Of a stretch of 31,159 nt of DNA, positions 23,297 to 31,159 are shown piece after piece. The stretch is from JBBAFS01 sp041655255. GTDB taxonomy: Bacteria > Spirochaetota > Spirochaetia > Sphaerochaetales > Sphaerochaetaceae. The stretch lies in contig JBBAFS010000011.1 in assembly GCA_041655255.1 (NCBI GenBank), forward strand, positions 1 to 31,159, given 5' to 3'. Numbering within the stretch: the first letter of the stretch is position 1; each line of letters begins with the position of its first letter. A model generated the notes under the pieces. It made no database searches. It was not told the DNA's origin and was given only the letters and a program-made list of their open reading frames with translations. The translations under genes were made by a program, and so were the position numbers.

Positions 23297-26200
23297 ATGA
23301 GCGAATTTGTCCATTTACATAACCACACAGACTACTCATTACTAGATGGGGCAGCCCCCATTAATCGGTATGTAGCAAAAGCTAAGGAGCTTGGAATGAA
23401 TCACCTTGCTATTACCGACCATGGTAATATGTTTGGTGCTCTTAAGTTCTACCATGCCTGTAAACAGGCGGGGATAAACCCCATTGTAGGGTGTGAATTC
23501 TATGTAAACCCTGAATCTCATACAACGAAATCTACCACAATGAGTGGCGGTAGATATTACCACTTAGTCCTCATTGCTATGAATGAGACTGGGTATAAAA
23601 ACTTGATGAAGCTCAACTCAATTAGCTACATCGAAGGGTTCTATTATAAACCAAGAATTAGTGATCAACTGTTAGAACAATACAATGAGGGGCTCATTTG
23701 TCTTTCTGCCTGTTTGGCAGGAGAGATTCCTCAACTCCTTCTTGCTGGACACTACAATCAAGCTAAAGAGCGAGCCTTGTATTACGCCTCAATTTTTGAT
23801 GACAATCGCTACTACTTAGAGATTCAAGATCATGGCTTAAGTGAACAAAAAGAGACAAACCCTCTCATTCAACGCCTTTCACAAGAAACTGGCATCCCCT
23901 TAGTTGCCACAAATGATATCCACTATATCGAAGAGAGTGATGCCAATGCCCAAGATATTCTCCTCTGTATAGGGACTAACAAACGAAAAAAAGAGACCGA
24001 TCGAATGAAATTCGAGTCGGATGGGTTTTATATGAAGAGTTCTCAAGAGATGAAAGAACTCTTTAGTTGGGCCCCTGATGCCATTGAAAACACCCTTCGT
24101 ATTGCACAGCGTTGTAATCTCACTATCCATGAACCAGGTCCTCAATTACCCGATTACGAAATTCCAGAAGATTTTAACACTCCTGAAGAGTATTTACGCC
24201 ATATCGCCCAAGATGGCTTAGCCAAAAGATATCCAACCATAACAGATGAGCTTCAAAGCCGGCTCGATTACGAATTGGATGTTATCACCGGGATGGGCTT
24301 CACTGGATACTTTTTAATTGTGTGGGACTTCATTTATTGGGCTAAGCAAAACGGTATTCCAGTTGGCCCTGGACGAGGTAGTGGAGCAGGATCGCTTGTT
24401 GCATACTCAATGACTATCACCGATATCGACCCTATCCAGTACAACCTTATTTTTGAGCGATTTTTAAACCCTGAACGGATTTCGATGCCCGACTTTGATA
24501 TCGACTTTTGTTACGAAAGGCGACAAGAAGTCATCGACTATGTGACGGAAAAGTATGGAAGTGATCGAGTTGCCCAAATAGCCACTTTTGGAACCTTGAA
24601 AGTAAAGGCTGTTATTAAAGATGTGGCACGAGTTCTCGACATTCCATTTGCCGAAGCAACTCGCATTGTGAATCTTATACCTGAAATGCTCCCCGATGAC
24701 CCAACTACCGGAAAAGCTCAAAAACTCACTGTCCAAAACGTATTAAACAATGTACCTGAACTCAAAGAGCTTGAAGAGAAAGGTGGCATTTATAGTGAAC
24801 TTTTTGATGTTGCTAAACGCCTTGAAGGATTTAATCGCCACTCCTCAACTCACGCTGCAGGCGTTGTCATTGGGAAAACTGAATTAAGTAACTATGTCCC
24901 CTTATATCGAGATTCAAAAACAGGGGCGATTACTACTCAATACACAATGAACCAACTTGAAGGGTGTGGGTTGGTAAAAATGGACTTTCTGGGTCTTAAA
25001 ACTCTTACTTTGATACAACACACCGAAGAGCTTGTGCGAGTGAAGAACCCTGAGTTCTCCATCGATGATATTGACGATGACGATGAAAAGACCTTTGAAA
25101 TGTTAGGACGTGGTGAGAGTTCGGGAGTGTTTCAATTCGAAAGTGCGGGGATGCAAAGGGTGTTAAAAGAGGCAAAGCCCCACTCTATTGAAGATCTTGT
25201 TGCATTAAACGCCCTTTATCGTCCCGGTCCAATGGCCAATATTCAAACCTTTGCCGATGCTAAAAATGGGAAAAAGAATATTGAATACTTCCATCCAGAT
25301 TTAGAACCTCCTTTGAAAACCACCTATGGTGTCATCGTGTACCAAGAACAGGTTATGGAAGTTGCAAGAATCATTGGAGGGTACTCCTTTGGCGCGGCCG
25401 ATCTTTTACGCCGAGCAATGGGGAAAAAAGAGCCTGAGGTTATGGCTAAAGAAAAGACACACTTTGTAGAAGGTGCAACAGCTAAAGGGTATACAAAAAA
25501 GCTTGCAGAGAGTATTTTTGATATGCTTCTTCCATTTGCAGGGTATGGTTTTAACAAATCTCACGCTGCAGCATACTCAGTAATTGCCTACCAAACTGCC
25601 TATTTAAAGGCAAATTACCCCGCAGAGTTCATGGCGGCTAACCTGACCAACGAGATGAATAATCCCGATAAGTTCGCCCAATACCTTCAAGAGGCTAAAG
25701 GGATGGGATTAGAAATAACTCCTCCGTCTGTGAATAACTCTGATCGAAAGTTTACTGTTGTTGAAGACAAAATTGTATACGGCCTGCAAGGGATTAAACA
25801 TGTTGGTGAAGGAGCTGTTGAAACCATATTACAAGAGCGGACAAAGGGAGGACCTTATACTGATTTTCTCGATTTCTTGTATCGATGTGAAGCAAGAGCC
25901 CTTAATTCCAAGTTATTAGAGTCGATGATACTCTCTGGTGCTTTTGATGAGTTACAAGAAAATAGACCTACGTTGTTAGCTAATACTGAAGCTGCTTTAA
26001 AGTACACTCAAAAAAGGAAAGAGAGTGAGGCCTTTGGACAAGTATCACTCTTTGATGGTGATGATGCCATCATGACCGACGGCTTTGAGATGGAGAAGCA
26101 TGAAGATATCACGTTGTTAGAGAAATTAGAAAAAGAGAAGCAACTACTTGGGTTCTACGTCAGTGGACACCCCATGGATATGTATCGAACCTATTGGGAA

Positions 26201-26770
26201 AAAAGTGTCACAGTCGATTTAGCTCATACTGATCGTATCCCTTTAGGGAGACCTGTTACACTTGTAGCGATGATTACAGATCTCAGAGAGATAGTAACTC
26301 GAAGTGGAGCGCAAGAGAGGATGGCTTTCTTACAACTCAGTGATTTTAATGGAACTGCCGATGCTGTTATCTTTCCTAAGTTGTGGAAAGAAGTCGATAT
26401 ACAATTGAATGTTGATTCAGTGTGGGGTTTTAAAGGTAAGTTTGATAAACGAAATCAACAACTCTCTTTTATCGTAGATGAGGTAACACCCGCTGAGTCG
26501 TTAGAGTCGGATGCCATAAAAGAGGTTCACATCGATCTCGTTGCGAAATTGTGTACACCTGACACCCTACGAGAATTGATGGATATCAGTATTACTCACA
26601 AAGGAAATTGCTCCCTCTTTTTGCACCTTACTGAAGAAAAACCAGGCCAGGATGTCCAAACAAAGACTCAGATCATAAAGACAGGACGTGAATACGCCGT
26701 GCGATACAGTGATGAGTTTGTGAAAGATATAAAAGAAGTGAGCGCTGTCACCGATATCTGGTATCATTAA
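23297..26770 (+). CDS. dnaE: DNA polymerase III subunit alpha
   Basis: DnaE is the replicative polymerase. The 1157-aa protein has an N-terminal PHP domain (about 4-270), a C-family polymerase core with GPGRGSGAGSL, catalytic PDFDIDF (Asp401 and Asp403) and VKMDFLG with the third aspartate. Helix-hairpin-helix motifs follow near 830, and an OB fold sits at about 990-1070 (PVTLVAMITDL...FLQLSDFNGTADAVIFP). PHP metal ligands look complete: HNH near residue 8-10, TDHG at 40-43, QDHG and NDIHY. They are partly lost in E. coli, so metal-dependent proofreading or pyrophosphatase activity is possible. AGGAG precedes the ATG. It opens the dnaE-yggT-recG run. Confidence 0.97.
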   Translation: MSEFVHLHNHTDYSLLDGAAPINRYVAKAKELGMNHLAITDHGNMFGALKFYHACKQAGINPIVGCEFYVNPESHTTKSTTMSGGRYYHLVLIAMNETGYKNLMKLNSISYIEGFYYKPRISDQLLEQYNEGLICLSACLAGEIPQLLLAGHYNQAKERALYYASIFDDNRYYLEIQDHGLSEQKETNPLIQRLSQETGIPLVATNDIHYIEESDANAQDILLCIGTNKRKKETDRMKFESDGFYMKSSQEMKELFSWAPDAIENTLRIAQRCNLTIHEPGPQLPDYEIPEDFNTPEEYLRHIAQDGLAKRYPTITDELQSRLDYELDVITGMGFTGYFLIVWDFIYWAKQNGIPVGPGRGSGAGSLVAYSMTITDIDPIQYNLIFERFLNPERISMPDFDIDFCYERRQEVIDYVTEKYGSDRVAQIATFGTLKVKAVIKDVARVLDIPFAEATRIVNLIPEMLPDDPTTGKAQKLTVQNVLNNVPELKELEEKGGIYSELFDVAKRLEGFNRHSSTHAAGVVIGKTELSNYVPLYRDSKTGAITTQYTMNQLEGCGLVKMDFLGLKTLTLIQHTEELVRVKNPEFSIDDIDDDDEKTFEMLGRGESSGVFQFESAGMQRVLKEAKPHSIEDLVALNALYRPGPMANIQTFADAKNGKKNIEYFHPDLEPPLKTTYGVIVYQEQVMEVARIIGGYSFGAADLLRRAMGKKEPEVMAKEKTHFVEGATAKGYTKKLAESIFDMLLPFAGYGFNKSHAAAYSVIAYQTAYLKANYPAEFMAANLTNEMNNPDKFAQYLQEAKGMGLEITPPSVNNSDRKFTVVEDKIVYGLQGIKHVGEGAVETILQERTKGGPYTDFLDFLYRCEARALNSKLLESMILSGAFDELQENRPTLLANTEAALKYTQKRKESEAFGQVSLFDGDDAIMTDGFEMEKHEDITLLEKLEKEKQLLGFYVSGHPMDMYRTYWEKSVTVDLAHTDRIPLGRPVTLVAMITDLREIVTRSGAQERMAFLQLSDFNGTADAVIFPKLWKEVDIQLNVDSVWGFKGKFDKRNQQLSFIVDEVTPAESLESDAIKEVHIDLVAKLCTPDTLRELMDISITHKGNCSLFLHLTEEKPGQDVQTKTQIIKTGREYAVRYSDEFVKDIKEVSAVTDIWYH

Positions 26771-26781
26771 AGGAAGAATAG

Positions 26782-27384
26782 ATGAAAGAATTAGCAAACT
26801 TTATAGCTTCGTTACTCTCTTTTTATAGCATCTTAATAGTTATTAGAATTATGCTCACGTGGATGCGTCCTCGATATCATGGGGAGATGGAGAGTTCTTT
26901 TTCTCAAATTTTAGGGACTATTGTTGATCCATATCTTAATTGGTTTAAGCGCTTTAGGTCCCTTCGAATGGGGATGATTGATTTCACTCCCCTTGTTGCT
27001 TTGATTGTCCTTTCGATAGTTCAAAGAATATTTAGCCTATTTGCCTTATCTGGAAAAATTAGTGTTGGAATTCTCCTCGCTACAATACTACACTCTTTTT
27101 GGGCTTCAATTGTCACTTTGGTCTTACTTCTTTTTACCGTTGCTATTGGGATTCGAATCTACTACTCATATAAGAAATCCCAATTTACTGTTCAACGAAT
27201 TTCTATGCTCGATTACTATTTGCAAAAACCTCTTAGTTGGATTCACTCCCTTCTTTTTGGTGGAAGAGAAATTGCTGAAAGAACACTCTTGTGGGGAGCT
27301 TTGCTGTTAACTGTTGTCCTTTATCTATTAGGCAATGTTGTGATTAACACACTAGTGAAACTTCTTGTAAAACTTCCGTTTTAG
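26782..27384 (+). CDS. YggT family membrane protein
   Basis: A 200-aa integral membrane protein. The first half carries the YggT signature (IVIRIMLTWMRP, then ILGTIVDPYLNWFKRFRSLRMGMIDFTPLVALIVL). The second half looks like a degenerate repeat (IRIYYSY...YYLQKPLSWIHSLLFGG), giving about four to six membrane segments. YggT proteins have no firm biochemical role; some affect osmotic or cation tolerance or cell division. It is 11 bp after dnaE with RBS AAAGGAAG, and 11 bp before recG. The same middle position between dnaE and recG is, as I recall, kept in Borrelia. Confidence 0.85.
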   Translation: MKELANFIASLLSFYSILIVIRIMLTWMRPRYHGEMESSFSQILGTIVDPYLNWFKRFRSLRMGMIDFTPLVALIVLSIVQRIFSLFALSGKISVGILLATILHSFWASIVTLVLLLFTVAIGIRIYYSYKKSQFTVQRISMLDYYLQKPLSWIHSLLFGGREIAERTLLWGALLLTVVLYLLGNVVINTLVKLLVKLPF

Positions 27385-27395
27385 GAGACGTAGTA

Positions 27396-29477
27396 GTGTT
27401 CATTAGAGAGCTTACTAAGGATGTAACTACCTTAAAGGGTGTAGGAAAACAGATAGCGCTCAGTTATCAAAATCTTGGTATCTCCTCTTTTGCTGATTTA
27501 CTGCTTCTCTCTCCAAGGTCTTATGAAGATCGCCAAATTATTCGCCCTTTAGGGGCTATTGCCGATGGAGAGTATGCGAACACTATTGTTGAAGTTGTGA
27601 ATCACTCCTACTTTGGCTCTCGAGGAAAAAGAACATTAAAAATTACCATTACTGATATAAGTGGTGAGGGGGACGGAAGGGCCTCTTTGTTATGTTTTGG
27701 AAGAAACTTTTTAGAACGGACTCTTCGTGTAGGGTCACATTTTTACCTATACGGTCAGTTTCAACGTAACTTTCATGAATTACAAAGTTCACAATTTGAG
27801 ATGCTTCCTCTCAATGTTGATGGATCGATGCCCTCTTTATTTGGTTCTCTTGTCCCTATTTATCCCCTTTCAGGCATATTAAGCCAAAGGATTATTCGCC
27901 GAGATGTCTCTGCTGTGTTATCTGAGATTCCTCTGTTAGATGAAGAGCTCCCAAGCTCTTTTATTGAAAAACACCAACTTCTAGGAACGAATGAAGCACT
28001 TCGAGCATTACATCGTCCTACAAGTGTAGAACACGCAGCATTGGCTCAAAGAACATTTGCTTATCATGAACTATTCTATCTTTTGTTATTAAGTCGGCGA
28101 AAACGGAAGAAATCTTCCATGCCAACTTTAAAAAGAGAATTCTCTTTTTCTCCTTTACAAAAGAAGTTTATCGAATCGCTCCCCTTCTCTTTAACAAAAG
28201 ACCAACAATCAGTGTTGCGAGAAATTTGCAATAACTTAGATGCACCTGAAACAATGAATCGGCTTTTACAAGGTGATGTTGGGTCAGGTAAGACTCTTAT
28301 AGCTTGGGTGAGTGCTTTACAGGTTATTCAAAAAGGTCACCAAGTAGCATTTATGGCTCCAACAGAGCTCTTAGCCCGCCAGCATGCTCAACAAGCTGCT
28401 ATGTTGTTAGAACCCTTAGGCATTCGCTTAGCTTTCCTAACCGGAGCTGTAACAGGGAAAAAGAGAAAGCTCTTATTACAAGCTCTTGTAGATGGACACA
28501 TCGATATTGTTATTGGAACTCACGCTCTTTTCTCTCAAGATGTCTCATTTTCTTCGTTACGCTACGTTATCATAGATGAGCAACATCGCTTTGGGGTGGA
28601 GCAACGATTGTCGTTGACGCAAAAAGGGACTGAGCCCGACATGTTAATGATGACAGCAACCCCTATTCCTCGCACGTTAGCCCTTACCGTATATGGGGAT
28701 CTAAACATTTCGACCATTAAAACAATGCCTAGTGGAAGATTACCTGTTATTACTTATTTGGTCTCTAAAGAGAGTAGAGAGCGGATGTATAAATCAGTCG
28801 GAGTTGAGTTCGATCGTGGACATCAAGCTTATTTTGTCTATCCTCGAATTGACGATCAAGGAGAATCAACTCTGAGAGATGTTGAGTCAATGTATGAATT
28901 CCTTACTACAAAGATGTATCCCAAGGTTCCTGCTGCTCTAATTCATAGCCGACTCCCTGAAGAAGAAAAAGTTGATATTCTTAATCGATTTAAGAAAAAG
29001 GAATTATTTTTCTTAGTTTCAACAAGTGTTGTAGAAGTTGGAATAGATATCCCCAACGCAACTTGTATGATTATTGAACATGCCGAAAGATTTGGGCTTT
29101 CTGCTCTTCACCAACTTAGAGGAAGGGTAGGAAGAAGTAGTCTTCAATCTTATTGTTTTCTTGTGTATGAACCAAATATTAACGAGGATGCAAAGAAGCG
29201 GTTGAAGGTAATGAAAGAATCTACAGATGGCTTCTTTATTGCTGAACAAGACTTACTTATTCGAGGTCCTGGCGAAGTTGTAGGTACAAAGCAGTCGGGA
29301 TATTTACGATTAAGATTTGCAAATCTCACAGATAGCCCTGAAACAATTGAACTCATTCGTCGAGATGTTGATGAAATACTTACTAGTGACCCAGGCTTTA
29401 TCTCTCTTGAACACTCTATGATCCGCAATGTTCTTATGCAGGCGCCACCTTTTAATCATGATTCCATAGAGTGCTAA
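27396..29477 (+). CDS. recG: ATP-dependent DNA helicase RecG
   Basis: RecG remodels stalled replication forks and Holliday junctions. The 693-aa protein has the N-terminal wedge/OB domain (about 1-240, opening VTTLKGVGKQIALSYQNLGI), the helicase core with Walker A GDVGSGKT (293-300), Walker B DEQH (394-397), MMTATPIPRT, and motif VI QLRGRVGRS. The C-terminal RecG-specific region contains GPGEVVGTKQSG. Length is normal. The start is a GTG with TAGGAG ten bases upstream. It closes the dnaE-yggT-recG run and is only 8 bp from the stop of the convergent XRE gene. No terminator hairpin is visible between them. Confidence 0.97.
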   Translation: MFIRELTKDVTTLKGVGKQIALSYQNLGISSFADLLLLSPRSYEDRQIIRPLGAIADGEYANTIVEVVNHSYFGSRGKRTLKITITDISGEGDGRASLLCFGRNFLERTLRVGSHFYLYGQFQRNFHELQSSQFEMLPLNVDGSMPSLFGSLVPIYPLSGILSQRIIRRDVSAVLSEIPLLDEELPSSFIEKHQLLGTNEALRALHRPTSVEHAALAQRTFAYHELFYLLLLSRRKRKKSSMPTLKREFSFSPLQKKFIESLPFSLTKDQQSVLREICNNLDAPETMNRLLQGDVGSGKTLIAWVSALQVIQKGHQVAFMAPTELLARQHAQQAAMLLEPLGIRLAFLTGAVTGKKRKLLLQALVDGHIDIVIGTHALFSQDVSFSSLRYVIIDEQHRFGVEQRLSLTQKGTEPDMLMMTATPIPRTLALTVYGDLNISTIKTMPSGRLPVITYLVSKESRERMYKSVGVEFDRGHQAYFVYPRIDDQGESTLRDVESMYEFLTTKMYPKVPAALIHSRLPEEEKVDILNRFKKKELFFLVSTSVVEVGIDIPNATCMIIEHAERFGLSALHQLRGRVGRSSLQSYCFLVYEPNINEDAKKRLKVMKESTDGFFIAEQDLLIRGPGEVVGTKQSGYLRLRFANLTDSPETIELIRRDVDEILTSDPGFISLEHSMIRNVLMQAPPFNHDSIEC

Positions 29478-29485
29478 TTATTATG

Positions 29486-29800
29486 TTATTTCTGCAAGGT
29501 GTTTAAAAACTTATTAATATATTCAATGAACCCTTTTGAAATATCAACTTTTTCAAATAGCTGATCAGCAAGATTAGGGCTAACGAGATATGCAATATCA
29601 ACTTCTAATGCGTCTGCTATTTTCTTCAAGTTAAGAATTTTTGGAAATCGAGCCCCTGACTCTATTCCTCCAATAGTGCTAGTCGGCAATCCTGAAAGTA
29701 GTCCCAGCTCTTGTTGAGTCAGCCCTCTTATCATTCGAAACATTTTAATAGATTCTATAATCTCCATCTCGTAAGGATCTCTTAGTAGTTGTTCTTCCAT
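29486..29800 (-). CDS. XRE-family transcriptional regulator (copy 1)
   Basis: A 104-aa DNA-binding protein. A Cro/C1-type helix-turn-helix occupies residues 14-68 (FRMIRGLTQQELGLLSGLPTSTIGGIESGARFPKILNLKKIADAL). A short predicted helical tail of about 35 residues may mediate dimerisation. It is clearly paralogous to the gene just upstream (29854-30150), with over half of the helix-turn-helix positions identical and the same RFPKI.N.KKIADALE.DIAYL.SP core. RBS GGGGAGA precedes the ATG. The 53-bp gap between the two genes contains the palindrome TTCATTATAATGAA. Function is unknown; no toxin or phage gene is next to it. Confidence 0.88.
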   Translation of the reverse strand: MEEQLLRDPYEMEIIESIKMFRMIRGLTQQELGLLSGLPTSTIGGIESGARFPKILNLKKIADALEVDIAYLVSPNLADQLFEKVDISKGFIEYINKFLNTLQK

Positions 29801-29849
29801 GCTGTTCTCCCCTGATCCACACTAATTAAAATTTAAGATTCTAATTGGG

Positions 29850-29863
29850 TTCATTATAATGAA
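29850..29863. promoter_or_regulatory. Perfect 14-bp palindrome between the two XRE genes
   Basis: TTCATTATAATGAA is fully self-complementary and covers the stop codon of the upstream XRE gene, 50 bp before the start of the downstream one. A related inverted repeat, CTTCA-N5-TGAAG, lies in the promoter of the upstream gene (30173-30187). Shared TTCA/TGAA half-sites suggest operators for one or both XRE proteins. Confidence 0.4.
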
Positions 29864-30150
29864 TTTAAGTACTGCTTCACATGTTCTATCAATGACTCAG
29901 ACAACGATGATACCTGGTCTATTTGTTCTGTCAACCTAGGGCTTAATAGATAGGCAATATCTATTTCCAATGCATCAGCAATTTTTTTTATATTTATAAT
30001 TTTTGGAAATCGAGAGTGAGCTTCTATCCCCCCTATATATCCGATGTGTAGCCCGCTAAGAGCAGCAAGTTCATGCTGAGACAAATCTCTAGCTATCCTA
30101 AAGCGTCTTATGTTATCTACGACCTGAGCTTCGTACTTATTTTTAGCCAT
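29854..30150 (-). CDS. XRE-family transcriptional regulator (copy 2)
   Basis: A 98-aa Cro/C1-type helix-turn-helix protein (core residues 12-66, RRFRIARDLSQHELAALSGLHIGYIGGIEAHSRFPKI...). It pairs with the neighbouring copy as a tandem duplication. The differing residues cluster in the recognition helix (LHIGYIGGIEAH against LPTSTIGGIESG), so the copies may read different sites. No Shine-Dalgarno sequence precedes its ATG. Instead a TATAGT box ends eight bases before it, suggesting a leaderless mRNA. The C-terminal tail is helical and charged. Regulated genes are unknown, but the surface-protein gene just upstream is a candidate. Confidence 0.87.
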   Translation of the reverse strand: MAKNKYEAQVVDNIRRFRIARDLSQHELAALSGLHIGYIGGIEAHSRFPKIINIKKIADALEIDIAYLLSPRLTEQIDQVSSLSESLIEHVKQYLNSL

Positions 30151-30157
30151 AGGAAAA

Positions 30158-30187
30158 ACTATACACTAACTACTTCACTCTTTGAAG
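30158..30187 (-). promoter_or_regulatory. Candidate promoter and inverted repeat of XRE copy 2
   Basis: Minus strand: TTCAAA (30181-30186), 17-bp spacer, TATAGT (30158-30163), then seven bases to the ATG. The inverted repeat CTTCA-CTCTT-TGAAG (30173-30187) covers the -35. Together they look like a self-repressed, leaderless promoter, though the -35 is only a partial match. Confidence 0.4.
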
Positions 30188-30234
30188 AGATTTTGTATTT
30201 AATTGATGATTATTGGCAAGTTCCCGCGAAACCT

Positions 30235-31159
30235 CTACTGGGAATATCCCACCTCATACTCTACCGGGAGTGCTGTTTTTGCCGATCCTTCAACTCTATA
30301 AAACATATATTCCCTTAGAGCTCCTTCTTTTATATCAGGCTCAACCCCTTCTACCTTACCTGCTATTCCAGCACCTTTCTCAATTATGAGCGTTCCTTCA
30401 TTAATTACATAAGCTTCACTTTCAGCTGAGTATTCTAGTTCTACTTGATGGCGATAATAGTCTGTAATTCCTGCATTAGGATAATTATTGTAATCATCTT
30501 TATAAGCCCACTTAAAAATAGTAAAGGTATTTGAACTTTTAACAGTTACTCTCGCATTACTTTCAATACTAAATGAACTTCCTGGTAAGAAAGCAACACT
30601 AGCTCCTATTGTAAGAGATGTACCATTAGAAATAACAAAGTGCCATGTTCCATCAAATGGAATAGCTCTTCCTTTAGTGCTCGCAGAAAGAGAGCCCATT
30701 TTTACACTACTGTTATCAATGGTACCATTACCATGAATGGTGAAAGTATTTTGCCCATTCTCAGTATTAAAGGTTTTTACCACAGTCCCATTGTTCTTTA
30801 TTCGAATCATCCCATTTCTTCCAACAATAGGAAAATCGCCGCTATAATATTTCTCTCCAGCATACAAAAGAGCCTTAGCAATATAACTAGAACCTGAGTG
30901 AATAGTTAACGGCACTTCAATTTGAGCAACAGTAAACTGATCAAAAGGAAACACTTTATCTTCTATTTTTGAAGAAGCAGAGCCTCCACGGAATGAAGAG
31001 ATAAATAATCCATCATACACTGTAGCTCCATTAAGGGCTTCTATAAAACCTTCTCCTTCAATAAAACCAAGAGCATAAAGTTCCCCTCTATGCTCAATTT
31101 CGATAAAGCTGTCCTTTTCAAGGTGCAATATTGAGTAATAATTCTCTGTTACGTGGCCT
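30235..31159 (-). CDS. Beta-helix-like surface or secreted protein, 3' part only
   Basis: The frame is open to the right edge (at least 308 codons), so the N-terminus, any signal peptide and the start are missing; a TTG at 31128 is not a convincing start. The sequence is rich in Asn, Gly, Ser and Thr and consists of short beta-strand-like units (IRIKNNGTVVKTF, NTFTIHGNGTIDNSS, WHFVISNGTSLTIGASVAF, SFSIESNARVTVKSS). That is the pattern of right-handed beta-helix or autotransporter-like passenger domains. There are no transmembrane segments in the visible part, nor a clear outer-membrane barrel; it ends PVEYEVGYSQ. I do not recognise the family. An exported adhesin-like or envelope protein is the best guess. 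Neighbouring XRE genes and an AT-richer feel suggest accessory DNA. Confidence 0.6.
   Translation of the reverse strand, partial: GHVTENYYSILHLEKDSFIEIEHRGELYALGFIEGEGFIEALNGATVYDGLFISSFRGGSASSKIEDKVFPFDQFTVAQIEVPLTIHSGSSYIAKALLYAGEKYYSGDFPIVGRNGMIRIKNNGTVVKTFNTENGQNTFTIHGNGTIDNSSVKMGSLSASTKGRAIPFDGTWHFVISNGTSLTIGASVAFLPGSSFSIESNARVTVKSSNTFTIFKWAYKDDYNNYPNAGITDYYRHQVELEYSAESEAYVINEGTLIIEKGAGIAGKVEGVEPDIKEGALREYMFYRVEGSAKTALPVEYEVGYSQ

Noticed and set aside
29486..30150. Toxin-antitoxin module or prophage control region around the two XRE genes.
   Set aside because: No toxin-like small ORF, integrase, structural phage gene or attachment-site repeat is visible nearby. Two paralogous regulators alone do not support it.
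1..31159. tRNA, rRNA, CRISPR array, insertion sequence or replication origin.
   Set aside because: No cloverleaf with a TTCGA T-loop, rRNA blocks, regularly spaced repeats, transposase motif or DnaA-box cluster was recognised by eye. A tool-based scan (tRNAscan, Infernal/Rfam) would be decisive.

Overview
The window reads as a stretch of chromosome from a spirochaete (phylum Spirochaetota), an inference with good support. Two gene runs match what I recall of conserved spirochaete order: groEL-yajC-secD-secF (as in Borrelia BB0649-BB0653) and dnaE-yggT-recG (as in Borrelia BB0579-BB0581). The long plant-type phosphofructokinase, the groEL without an adjacent groES and the moderately AT-rich composition fit as well. 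I cannot name a genus; a host-associated or fermentative treponeme/Sphaerochaeta-like organism is plausible. Nearly all of the window is ordinary, tightly packed core genome. Only the last 1.7 kb looks accessory.

Layout. 1-4016 (minus): yajC-secD-secF secretion genes, followed by the 5' part of ispH (isoprenoid synthesis), which runs off the left edge. 4099-5797 (minus): groEL with its own terminator. 6006-6923 (plus): an EamA-type exporter, converging on a three-gene minus operon (6892-9495) of a VTE5-like prenol kinase, a DUF92/VTE6-like protein and glycerate kinase. 9718-9993 (plus): a single-RRM RNA-binding protein with a strong terminator. 10040-12459 (minus): lemA and a DUF2207 membrane protein. 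12601-14716 (plus): argR, then pgi. 14717-15050: a long gene-free stretch holding a candidate minus-strand small RNA. 15051-19791 (minus): ligA, a PLP aminotransferase and phosphofructokinase. 19895-23248 (plus): a three-gene xanthine dehydrogenase-like set (Mo-type, 2Fe-2S, FAD). 23297-29477 (plus): dnaE-yggT-recG. 29486-31159 (minus): two tandem paralogous XRE regulators and the 3' part of a beta-helix-like surface protein.

How the genes work together. YajC-SecD-SecF assist the Sec translocon and GroEL folds cytosolic proteins. Pgi and Pfk cover the upper Embden-Meyerhof pathway, and glycerate kinase feeds 2- or 3-phosphoglycerate into its lower part. IspH makes IPP/DMAPP, while the VTE5/VTE6-like pair may recycle free prenols to diphosphates. 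LigA, DnaE and RecG serve replication and repair.

Most notable signals. (1) A candidate ~120-nt small RNA on the minus strand at 14722-14840 carries two copies of an anti-Shine-Dalgarno CCTCC motif, one of them in the terminator loop. (2) The xanthine dehydrogenase-like set keeps all eight Fe-S cysteines, but its catalytic subunit has lost most Moco-binding signatures. (3) A VTE5-VTE6-like pair has a promoter predicting a leaderless mRNA. (4) SecF has Asn where the proton-relay Asp is expected. (5) The tandem XRE genes have TTCA...TGAA inverted repeats in front of each. No wholly new multi-gene system is obvious; the sRNA and the eroded molybdo-enzyme are the best leads.
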